NCBI GenBank assembly: GCA_001599815.1
Contig: BCIA01000003.1
Span: forward strand, 992,001 to 1,056,000
Length of the DNA: 64,000 bases
Direction of reading: 5' to 3'
DNA from: Furcasterigmium furcatum
Lineage: Eukaryota; Ascomycota; Sordariomycetes; Glomerellales; Plectosphaerellaceae
This document shows positions 45,078 through 55,600 of the stretch, piece after piece. Position 1 is the stretch's first letter. The number at the start of each line of letters is the position of its first letter. Position numbers and translations under genes: made by a program. A model generated the notes under the pieces. That model was not told where the DNA came from, made no database searches, and saw nothing but the letters and a program-made list of their open reading frames with translations.

Positions 45078-45988
45078 ATGATGGCGTCCAACTCGCTTCA
45101 ATTAACTTCTGATTTTTTCGGGCAAGTGGAAGAGCTCGAGACAAGCCAGAAAAAGATACAGTGGTATTACACCGTCATCGTGAACCTTGCTGCGCTCAAC
45201 TATCCCGAACTTATCCCCACAGTTTGGGATCACATCGCATCGCATCTATTCCCCAACCTCAGCCACGATGAGCAATTCAAGGCGGCGCAAAGGTTCCGCG
45301 AAGCCCTGATCAAGGCCTGTGGCATCATGGGCGCCGCCAAGGTCAGATTCCCAGTTACAGGCCCCCAATTTCCAGCATGTGGGCTTTGCAGGCTGATTCC
45401 GAGCTTTGGCATCGCAGACGGGCACCGCCTTGCGCATCCTGTGTCAGTGCATCCCTGCAGCGCTAAGGGACCCGGAGAGACGTAGGCAAGTCAATTCCAT
45501 CCATTTCATGACCTTGAACCCTACTTACCATCGGATGTCTCTGCATACAGAGCCCAGGAAAATCCCGACGAAGCCACTGCTCGAGGCTATGCTTTCCACA
45601 AGAGAATCTATGGCCAGAACCCCGATTTCGACTCGAATGCAACCACCGACGCGAGCCCAGAGTATGCTTATGTAGTCCGGGGTACGAGCCCCATGAGCCT
45701 CCACTGTGTTGAGAGAAGTCATCCCTCTAACATGTTGCAGATCTGTTTTACGGTCGCGTATTCTCGTATGATGGCATCTTGAATGATTTGGAGACTGGGC
45801 ATGTCATTGTCTCTACCCTCTATGGCATCGACTGCCAGACTCAGTTGCGAAACCACATGAAAGGCATGCTATACAACGGGGCCACAAGGGAGGACCTCGA
45901 GGGTCTCAGGAATCTTTGTTTGGACCTAGCCAAGAGACTTGGTGTGACTTTCAAGAATGAAGCACAGCCTATTCCCACGATTAATTAG
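45078..45988 (+). CDS. Carboxymuconolactone decarboxylase (CMD/AhpD-like) family protein
   Basis: Four exons: 45078-45341, 45418-45489, 45558-45681, 45741-45988; 708 nt, 235 aa. The junction between exons 2 and 3 is the least certain (a pair at 45482-45552 is an alternative). The N-terminal half is helical (WYYTVIVNLAALNYPELIPTVWDHI, AQRFREALIKACGIMGAAKTGTALRIL). The C-terminal half has the family fold: LFYGRVFSYDGILNDLETGHVIVSTLYGIDCQTQLRNHMKG and the signature NGATREDLEGLRNLCLDLAKRLGV. There is no CxxC pair, so peroxidase activity is unlikely. In aromatic catabolism this family decarboxylates a muconolactone, fitting the neighbouring BVMO and cyclase. Confidence 0.82.
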
Positions 45989-46461
45989 GCCAAGAGAATA
46001 TACCTAAGTAGAGTATCCAGTGTTATTACGCCACAATCTTCCTACCATGAAGCGGTTTCTGCGTCTCGATAGCTTACATGTCGGAGGACCGCAATACTAT
46101 CGGGCCATATGGTACTGTACCCGGGGCAATCGTCTGCCATCTGATCCTGATCAGTACACCTAGACTTCCATTCATGCCGGACGCGAACTTGATGGTACCT
46201 CAGATGTACGGTCCAAGAAACTCAAAGGCTGAGATTTTCCCGTTCCCCTTTGGAGGTGAGGTGGAGGACCCGCAACCGCGGAGCCGGACATCAGTGATTC
46301 AGTGAATCGCCGAACGGGAATCGTTGTCCGAGACCCGGCTTGGCTCGGCCATCACCCCGCCGGATGGAGGTCCTAAAGGCATTTGTTTTCTCTACGAGAA
46401 CCGCCGCCCTAGATATTCGTTGAAGTCGTCACCATCATACAAGCCGAAACGCCACCACATC
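45989..46461. promoter_or_regulatory. Promoter of region C SDR
   Basis: About 470 bases. It contains CCGGACATCA at 46284-46293, a nine-base match to the motif on the opposite strand, and TGTCCG at 46327. Confidence 0.45.
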
Positions 46462-47364
46462 ATGAACTCCGAATCAACTATTCCTCCGCGGCCAAGCCGC
46501 TCGCTTGAGGGGAGAGTCGCCATCGTGACTGGCGCAGGCTGCGAGGGCAACGGCTTGGGCAACGGCCGCGCCATTGCTTTATTGCTTGCCGAGGTTGGTG
46601 CGTCAGTGGTCTGTGTCGACATCAACGAGGAATGGGCGGAACAGACAGCCCGGCTGATTGCCGTGGAGGGCAAGGGGGCAGCCATCAGCGTCCAGGCTGA
46701 TGTCACGCAGGAGGCGCAATGCAAAGAGGTTGTCGACACCAGCATCTCACGATTCGGACGCGTGGATATCCTTGTCAATAATGTCGGGATCATGGGCGCA
46801 AAAGGTGCGGCGCCAGAAACCGATCTCCAGCAGTGGAAGGCGGGTCTCGACGTCAACATCACGAGCATGATGTTAATGGCCAAGTTCGCGGTCCCGGCGA
46901 TGCTCAAGAACCCGCCGGGTGCGCTCGAGAACAAGGGCAGCATCATAAACATGGGCTCCGTGGCCGGGCTGCAGGGGGGCACGCCGCATTTACTGTATCC
47001 CACAAGCAAGGGAGCGGTGGTCAATATGACCAAGGCAATGGCCGCACATCACTCGAAAGATGGTGTTCGAGTCAATTGTGTTTGTCCTGGTAAGTGTTAC
47101 TTCCTCCGATTCGCGGTGGAAGAGATCACTGGGCTGATCTGAATCATTCTAGGCATGCTTTATACCCCGATGATGTATAACAAGGGAATGTCGCCTGAAC
47201 TGAGAGAAGCGAGGCGCAACCGCAGTCTTCTTCGCACGGAGGGTGATGCTTGGGATTGTGCTGGGGCTGTGCGATTTCTCGCCAGCGATGAGGCACGCTG
47301 GATGACCGGTACTGTAATGACAGTCGATGCCGGGGCCACCGCGGCGCCCATCGTTGGGGCATAG
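46462..47364 (+). CDS. Short-chain dehydrogenase/reductase, classical type
   Basis: Exons 46462-47089 and 47153-47364 (intron 63 bp), 840 nt, 279 aa. Features of the classical family: cofactor loop TGAGCEGNGLGNGRA, an acidic residue at the end of the second strand (CVDINEEW) pointing to NAD(H) preference, NNVG in LVNNVGIMG, catalytic Ser in INMGSVAG, Y-x3-K in LYPTSKGAVV, then VNCVCPG ahead of the splice and the C-terminal DEARWMTGTVMTVDAG. An upstream in-frame ATG at 46324 is less likely. Last gene of region C; probably oxidises an alcohol or reduces a ketone in the same pathway as the BVMO. Confidence 0.9.
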
Positions 47365-47723
47365 TGGCTGACAGCACTGAACCTTTGCGGAATGCGGGCA
47401 AGGCGCAGTGGTGTCAGCTATGTTGATACGAGGAGTCTCAGGTAGCAGGGCAAGCATAGGGGTAAGGGACACCTTGCCAACCTGTGGCCGTAGTACACGC
47501 AGTTCTCCTGACTATCGAGCTCATGTACCTAGCCATAATACGCCCCTGAATCCAACAATTGCAGCTGAGAGGAACTATTTCGATGACTTGGACGCGGAAT
47601 TATTCCATTAAACGCGTCAGCTGGATAATTTAGGTGGCTGGTCCCGGTCAAGCAGAGCTTAACTGTTTCATGATGCTACGAAAGGAACACGCCATGGTAC
47701 TATGCAAAGGCGCCCGCGGCGAC
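47365..47723. other. Intergenic, convergent
   Basis: About 360 bases with no gene seen. Confidence 0.55.
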
Positions 47724-49060
47724 TCAAACATGGATGCCCGAAAGGCTGATCGTACGGATACTCCCCGAGCATTGTTGGGCCGGGGGGACGTGAGCGGTGG
47801 GGCCGAATGTCACACCCCAGTGACGTCCGCACAGCCAGAAATGGACGGGGTTGCCTTCGTGGTAGCAGTGCAACTGGTCGTTCGCATCCAGTTCGCATAA
47901 CAGCGCGGCGATGCCCATGATCGAGGCGACCAGCTCGGAGGTCACCTGCACGTAGGAAAAGCCGATGTTGTTGTTCGAGTAATAGTAGAGGTTGTACGGC
48001 ACGTGAGTCATGGGAGTCTGGAGGAGCTGGACGATGCCGTCGGGCTTGATGGCGAGGGTGGCCGGTATGACTGTCTGGCGGATGGTGCCAATGACACCAA
48101 TGTGGGCGCCCGGGGGGATGTTGATGTTCTCCACGAACATGCCCGGCTCATCAGGTATGGTGACCTGGACGGTGTGGGTGACCGCGGGGGCGGGAACAGT
48201 AGGCGTAGCAGTGAAGGTGGTGGTGCGCGTCTCGGTGATATCGGTGGTGGCGACGGTCTGGACGAGCGTGTCGGTCTCCACGGCCTGGGAGACAATGACA
48301 GTCGACACAGTGGTGGTGACGGTGATCGTGGTGCCGGGCTCCGTGACGTGAACAGTCTCGACTGTCGAGAATACGACGTCAGGGTCCCCGGTCAGAGTTT
48401 CGGTGACGGTGCTGGTGGTCTTCTCGGCGGCGAGGGTGCTCGTGCTGGGCTTGTAGCCGAGGCAAGAGCAGTGGGAAGAGTACTGCTCGATGTCGCTGCA
48501 GGCGGCGGTGGCGTATTCGGGGAGGACCCAGTTGGGCACATTGACCGCCCGCCTCAGAGGAGCCAGGGTGGTGATCGGGGCCTCGCCCTCCACCGTGACG
48601 GTCTCGGTCTCGGTGACGGTGTTCGTGGCGGTGACGTCCTGCGTGATGGTGAAGGTGTAGTCAACGGTGACCGTGGCCAACACGGGGACGGTGGTGGTGA
48701 CATCGTTGATGACGGTCTTTGAGAAGGTGAGGGATGAGATCTCGGTAGGCGTGATCGCGACAGTCACCGTCTCGAGGACGGTCCTACATGGTGTCAGTCC
48801 TGATCGATGTGACGAGATATTCCACCACGCAAACATACTCAATACCAGTGGCGGTTTCCTCGACAAAAAGGTATTTTCCACACTCCTTCTTGATGATAGC
48901 TGTCCATGTAATCAGCAAGGCAAGCAGCTCGGGATGGCGGGTTGGTGGTCATACAGTCCATGCAAGCATCCTGCGGGCAGTGCTTGCAGTGTGGCACCAC
49001 GGCAGCCTGTGCAGCCAGACCAAGGGCGAGGAAGCCCAGAACAGATGTGGTGGTCTTCAT
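47724..49060 (-). CDS. Secreted Val/Thr-rich surface protein
   Basis: Exons 49060-48955, 48899-48839, 48783-47724 (both introns 55 bp), 1227 nt, 408 aa. A signal peptide, MKTTTSVLGFLALGLAAQAAV, is followed by a Cys-rich segment (CKHC, then C and EC). Two long Thr/Val tracts with alternating pattern (ETVTVAITPTEI..., TITQDVTATNTVTETETVTV and TVETVHVTEPGTTITVTTTVSTVIV) are likely O-glycosylated beta-strands, separated by a Cys-bearing stretch CSDIEQYSSHCSCLGY. The C-terminal globular domain of about 140 residues contains paired Cys (LLCELDANDQLHCYHEG and LCGRHWGV). This architecture fits a cell-wall-associated or adhesin-like protein; no GPI signal is visible. Confidence 0.75.
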
Positions 49061-49963
49061 GATGCTTGAGTCGTTCCACGTGAGCTTAAAGAGCGTATAG
49101 AGGTGAGTCGTGGAGGAAACGAGCCAATTCAAGCCGAACCGGGAAAACGAGTGTGTGGTGGTGTATCCTGTTGAAAGCAGAGCACAACAGACCAGGAGAA
49201 TTTTCGCGTCTGGATCTCCTTGGGCGGCAACACATCAAGTCCTCCAGACGTCACGATGCCCCGTTATTCATGCCCTCGTGGCCCAGCGAGGGGTCCAGCT
49301 CACCAATTTCCTTGGCGGATGCCAGTTCGGGATGCGAGATCGTGAGTCTAGACTCTAGCCAGGGGTAGAGTCTCCTCCTTCTGGACTAGCTCCTGGCGAA
49401 GGCGCTCAATAGCCCGCCTCAGCCGCACAGTGATTTCGGCGCCCGGACAGGAATTCGGAAAAAAGCTTCAAATGTCATGCATTTTGTTGGTTGGTTTTCG
49501 ATGCAAACGACCTCCTCCTGCTGCTAGTATCCCGACGTCCGTGATGCGGGCCACTCCCGCCTGCTAGTAGTGACGCCAATGAGGCAAGTCGCGGGCGGCA
49601 CCGACGCAACGGTGAACGTTACAATCTTAAACAAAGGGGCAGACTGGCAGTCGCAGAGGAAAGCTGAGAATATGAGGCTTAGCGTCGTTAACCGAGATGG
49701 CTCGCCCGCCCGCCCGCCCGGAGCGATCGCGAACTTTCAGGAGATAGCAGGCCAGTCTCAGCCATAAACTCGACTCGCGTTTTCTTTCTTCTCCACGGCC
49801 AGTTTCCCAGACTTGAGCCCAACCCGCATCTCACTACGTTCCTGCGCCGTTGAGAGGGTAATTGTAAGGAGCAAGAGCGAGTTACTTGACTGGCAGCAAA
49901 ACTCTTCAGTCTTATCACCTCTTGCAAGTCATTTGTGAAACAGCCTGTCTGCAACTGTTGACA
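49061..49963. other. Intergenic, promoter of surface protein and 3' end of ankyrin gene
   Basis: 0.9 kb. Short (CGCC)n repeat at about 49702-49720. No supported gene. Confidence 0.5.
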
Positions 49964-52307
49964 TTATTGTCGTTGGGTTCTGCTAGGAAAGATCCATCGT
50001 CTCATGGCCCCCTGAAGGAAAACTTCCAGCTCGTCCCTAGGAAGGTTGTCCTCATCACTCTCAACCCACGACCCAGGCATGCATACTGGGGGGTTCTCGA
50101 TAGCCATCCAAAATTCGCCGGCAAAGTCCTCAACTTCCCAATCCCAATGAAAGATCCAGTCACCTGGAAGCGGGCCAGCGTTAAACCTCTCGAGTCTTGG
50201 ACAACGTGTTTCGTGGCTCCCGTGATCCTGGCCAACCCAGTCTGAGACTCTTTCATCGCACCGAAATCCACAGTATTGAGAAATTTCAGTGCGGTCAATG
50301 GTTTCCAACATTCCAAGCTCCGTATGTCCATACACCAGAAGATCGACGCCGCAGTGGTGGTGAAGGTCATTCAACCATGACCGCAGGGCAGTGTTGAGCA
50401 TATATTCGTAGTCCCTTGGAGGTATTCCGGCCGTTCGACATTGCGATGTTTGGAACACTCTCCTGGCGATGCTGTGGATAACTGAAAGTACCGTACCAAG
50501 AGGCTTTTGAATCATGCTCTCGACATCGTTGGCCAAGGGGAAGATACTGGCTTGTCGGAAATTGAGATCGGAAGTTTGGGTTATGACTTGAAACCTCAAC
50601 GCTTTCCACGATTCTTGGTAGCTGTGTATGTCCTTCGAATACAAACCCCTTCGCCAACTCTTTCCTTGGTAAACCTGTTGAGGGGTGTCGATGCAGCGAA
50701 AGAGATTGTCGAGAAGCTCGAATCCCGCAGAGTAGTACACAATGATGTGCAAAAGCGAACACCCCTGTGATTGCAGCTCGAGTGTGTCGCTTTCAGAAAT
50801 GACTCTTTTGGGCCAGAGCATCCAGCAGAACACGTCTGGGTGTGACCAGGTATGCTCAGAATAGCCCAACAGCCTCAGCCGCTCCGTGATGGGAAGGCTG
50901 TAGTGCTCCGGGGGAATTCTTGGGAGCAAGCGTTGCAGCACAATCTCGTCGAAGAAGCCGGCAACTCCCAGGTACCGGAATATAGAAGATAGTGGTATAT
51001 CTTCACTAAGATCCCAAAGGCCCTGAGTTATCATCAAGTCGTCGAATTTTCTGAAATTGGCTCTGATTTCAGATGAAGTGCTGCAGGGACCTAGGTGGGA
51101 GTACCCAAGAAGGGCAAGGTGTGTAGCTTTCAGGCTAATGCGACTGCCCAATTGTATCAAGACCTCCATCATGGGAATTCGGCACAATGCTGAGGACATC
51201 TGCGTGTGACTATCAGCATCGTGTATGACCCGGTGCCCTCGAAACTTACATCGAGCAATGTGGTCCCGAACTCGTCCATGTCAAATGGCGACGCCCTGCC
51301 TTGTTGGAAAAGCTGCAACATCCCTTCGATGTCATCGTAATAGATGCTTTCAAAAATGGGCGAATCTGCGGATACAATGTTATACGTCATGAATGTGTAT
51401 TGCCACCCAGAGGATGTGCGCATCTCCCAGGCCTTTTGCGTCAGCCACCATGGCAGTTGGAGACGGAATTCGCGTTCTGGGCATGGTCAGTCGGAGCTAT
51501 GATGGGATTCAACAACCTACCAAGCACCTACCCTTGACATTACAGGCAAAGGAACTGTACTTGATCTGGCTTGTGTGTGCTGCGCTGGTGATGCTCCCGA
51601 AGAACGTGCGACCTCGCCACGGTAGCCTGGATGAAGACTTTGAGAATTTCGACGCACTCGCAATCTGTTGTGCATTGTGCGGAGGACTTGTGGTGATTGC
51701 GTTGTCGTTGTGGTCCTCTGTCTCATTGGGGGCTATTGGCTGTTGTTGGACTGCGAACAATCCCGACTGAATCATATGCTGCATGAGAACCGCGGGTAGG
51801 CTCTTGATGTGTGCTCTTTCCCACCTGTTAGCAGTAGATCTACCTGGCAGCCGGTACGTGTGTTTCATGCCTTGAGCTCGCAGCCTCCGCAAGGGTCAGG
51901 AGCTGGACAATGTCGCCAAGCTGCCGCTCATGTGCGGCTAGCAAGTTGTGATGCAGTGCCACTTTGACTCTGCCCCTCTTTCTTTTGAACTGCTTCGTTG
52001 CGTCGATGCTGACGAGAAGGTTGTCGACGGAGGCTGCCATCTCGTTGAAGGCAGACTCGCAGTACAAAACGCAGCTTCGGACAGCCGTATCGTCCTGGAG
52101 CCCGGGATCGCTGGAGCTCACCTCACTAGCCATCTGCTCCAACATCAAGAACGTAATATCCAATCGCTTCAGAAGGTTCTGGATCGTCGTTGGGACGTTC
52201 TCGACCTCATCGTACATCCGCTTTAGCCTGACGATGCCGCCTCCCACCTTGCCCACGATCTCGACAAGGGCGAGACTGCTGGCCACGAGGCCAACGATTT
52301 CCGCCAT
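49964..52307 (-). CDS. Helo-like N-terminal domain plus ankyrin protein (NLR-like accessory)
   Basis: Four exons joined in frame: from ATG 52307 down to about 51869, about 51829-51533, about 51477-51251 and 51198-49964; roughly 730 aa. The N-terminus MAEIVGLVASSLALVEIVGKVGGGIVRL with the helix ...VPTTIQNLLKRLDITFLMLEQM is the Helo-like/fungal STAND N-terminal domain. The middle exon contains the recurrent fungal block LPWWLTQKAWEM, SGWQYTFMTYNIVSADSPIFESIYYDDIEGMLQLFQQG, i.e. the entry to ankyrin repeats. The C-terminal 400 residues are degenerate, without clear NTPase motif. Such proteins are linked in the literature to fungal non-self recognition; here that remains an inference. The reading starts at a true ATG, as the upstream codon in frame is GTG. 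Confidence 0.72.
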
Positions 52308-52650
52308 GTCAAATCCCTCGGGCACTGGTGTTTGGCGAGATGCGGGCTTGAAGGACGAGAGGGTGAAAGCGGGGAGAGAACGGCGGCTCGAGGCTCCGAC
52401 ACGAAATGCATTTATTCTGAGCGAATCAGCCCCCTTGATCGATCACCTGGGGCTGAGCGTGCTATGCTGTAGCCTGTCAAGGCCTGGCCCACCAGTTATC
52501 GGCCAATCATCATTTTGCACCGGCCAATCACGCCCACCGACGCCATCGCAGCGACGTGGCCTGGGCTTCGCCTTCGCAACCCCAGGCCACGACATAATAG
52601 TCAAGACACCCATCATGTGTCGGCCGGCATCCTTACTCCATTGAGCCGTC

Positions 52651-55600
52651 TCACAACGGCGCAATAAACGGATAGCTCATGTAATATCTGTCGACATCTT
52701 CCAGCAGCAGCCCCGGCTTGGCGCCACGGAGCAAAGGCGAACCTGACAGTACGTCCGCCGTCTTGTAATCTCCCCACGTCGATGTCGGGTCGTCTATGGC
52801 TCGGCTGCGTGTGATGACTCGCGGCGCGTCTTGCCATCCGTACGCCGCGGATACCCAGTCTGCCAGCCCGCCCGTCACTGCATCATCCGCGTCGTGCCAG
52901 ATGGTCCTCTTGTCGTGGGCAACGTCCGGGACCAAGCGCTTGGCGCCGGGCATGGGGCTCGTGCTGGCCGGAGCCGCGGACGGGAGGCGTGGCCGCTTCT
53001 CGTCGTTGGATGTTCGCGTGATCAGGGGGTTCTTGACCCTGGCCATGCTGTTCGTCGACGAGTGTGCTTCCTGGAACACGCCCTCCGACATGGCCTCAAC
53101 GGCGTTGAATGCCGGGATGGTGACGTTCTTGTCCGGCTTTGTCGGCTCAGGTGGCACAAAGTTGTACCCCACGATGTGGGAGATGGTGGTGTTCTTCATG
53201 TCCGTGTCCGACAGGATCCAGCCCATCTGGTTATTGCCCGAGCCCCATGCCGTCGGGTCGGTGGCACTCGAGTCTGAGAACAAAAGCGTCAGCAACGGCA
53301 TCAGAATGGAGCTTTAGCATCGTCTCCATGGCAAAAAGCCAATGCGGCTGATGGGACCACCTACACTGCGCCCACATGCCCTGGGGGAGGCTTTTGTCAA
53401 AAGGCAGCGGTCGCCACTGCATGGTGCCCTTGGCCCGCGAGCCTCCGGAGATGCTGACTTTGAGCGTCGAGGACTCCATGGGAAGGGGGTTCTGCGTCAG
53501 ACGGGCGTAAACGTCCTGCTTGTTCAGGCGCTGAGCGTCGTCGAGCTCCAGCACGGACACGCCGTCGTCGATGGTCGCCTTTCTGATTGGGAACTTGCAC
53601 TCGACTCGGAAACGAAACGCGCCGGCTCGGACGAACCACCGTGATCCCTTCTCCTGGTCGTAAGAGGTCTGTTTCTCCGCAACGGCGCCGGCAGAGAGTG
53701 CCGCAACGATCATGCTTGCGGCTGCTGCACCTCCCTGGGTTGCCGGGTTTCCCCCGATGCCGTCACCCGTCAGGCCCGGTTTGGCCACGGCATCGAGGAA
53801 CTCCAGAAAGCTGAGAGCGCGGGGCTTGGGATTTGCCTGGCCAAAGTATATCCGAAAATGCAACAGCTTAAAGTCGACGTCGACGTAGCCCCCGAACGGC
53901 GGGCCCTGCAGGAACAAGTCGGCGTAGACGGAGCCATGAATGTCGACGTGGATGAAGAGGACGGTGAAGCGTGCGCCGACGGTGATGCTGAAGCCGATCT
54001 CGGCCACGAAGAAGAGGGGACGGTAGTTGAGGAGGAACGAGGCCCAGGCCTCAAAATCGGCGTAGATGACGCCCGCCCTGAACGTGGCGAACAGGCGCGC
54101 CCCCCCCATGGCGGCCTTGGGCGTGATGGCGTAGAAACCCTCGCCAGCGACACGCAGCTCGTCGGAGATCTCCCATGCTATGCCCACACGCGGGGGCTTC
54201 GGCCAGTGCTGGGGCGCCGAGAAGGCCGGGTGGTAGCCGCCGACGGTGAAGACCCAGTCGCCGGCAAAGGTGGACGGGCCGAACCAGTACGCGAGCGCGA
54301 AGCCGCCCTGGATGCGGCACGAGGGAGCCAAGACAAACGAGTTGCTGCTGAGCTGGGCCTCGGTCACAAAGGAGCCCCCTTCGATGTCGAGCATCGCCAC
54401 AAACCCCAGCTCGGCGTAGAGAAACGTCAGGGACGACCTGGAACCCGCCGGTGGCATCTGGGCTGTTGCTCTCCCGATCATGCTGGCCTTGAAGCTGCCA
54501 CCACTGCCGCCACCTTGTCCAAAGATAAGCGCCGCCTCGACCGTCAGCACCTGGAGGGCGTCGACCTTGAGCCCCACGGAGAAATAGAAGACGTCTTTGT
54601 CGGCCTGGAGCCACGAGGTGAAGCTGGACGGCCCACTGCCCACCATGACATCCAGCGGATTTCTAGACGTTCCTGTTGATGGGCCCTGGCGCGACAGCAG
54701 CGGGAAGTTCTGGACGTTTGAGACGTCTGGCGACCGCAGGGCGTAGTTGTAGCCGAACGAGACGGAGACGCCGGATATCTCGGCGAACTCCAGCGTCAGG
54801 AGCGGCCCGTCAAGGCGGCCGTAGATGAAGACGCTCTTGAAGGCGTCGGCGCCTAGCGCCTTGCGGTAGGCGCCGGCAGCCATGACCGCGTACGGCGGGA
54901 TCGTGACGAGGAGGCCGCCCGTGTATAGCTCGTAGCCGCGCTGGTTGTCCAACTTGAACCCGCCCGCGATGAGGATCGGCGGCTGGTCGTACATGACGCC
55001 CAGTCCGCTCAGCATCAGGTCGAAATCTTCGGGGTCGATGGTTCGGGGCTTGGTGATCTTGGCGAGGGGCAGGCCAACGCCGAGGCCCTGGGCAGCTACC
55101 TCAATGGGACCAAGGCGGAGGCTGCCGTCCATGAGAATGTAGACGTACGAGTCCTTGACCTTGATACCGACGGAAGTGATGCTCAGGCCGCCGACGGACT
55201 TCTTCTGGGTGCCAAAGGTCGATCCGGACTCGGCCTGAACGAGCGACGCAGCTGTTGTGGTACCAGCCCGGGTCTTTTCACGTGCCGGGGCGGTGGTGGG
55301 CTTGGGAGAGTTGCCGAATAAATGGTCGAGGATGATGGCCCCGTCACTCATCACGATGAAGTGATGGCCGGCTCTCAGGGCGGGCCTATCGTTGACACCG
55401 GGGCCGCTCGATGAGTCCGAGTGGCCTTTGCTCCGGAAGTTGTTCATGCGTCTGGCCTGAACAGCCGATGTTTGCTCCTTGTAGGAGATGGCAATGCTGG
55501 TGTCCAGTGTCTGCAAAGACAGTCTTGAAGTCAGCAAAGGCAATAGAGCATCAACATTCCGCTGGCAAACGAAACTTACCTCGTTCATCTCGGAAATCTC

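Noticed and set aside
53231..53365. Continuation of the giant frame to a stop at 53231
   Set aside because: Possible, but splicing 53365-53312 keeps a coherent 216-codon C-terminal exon open to 52651; listed as an alternative in the gene entry.
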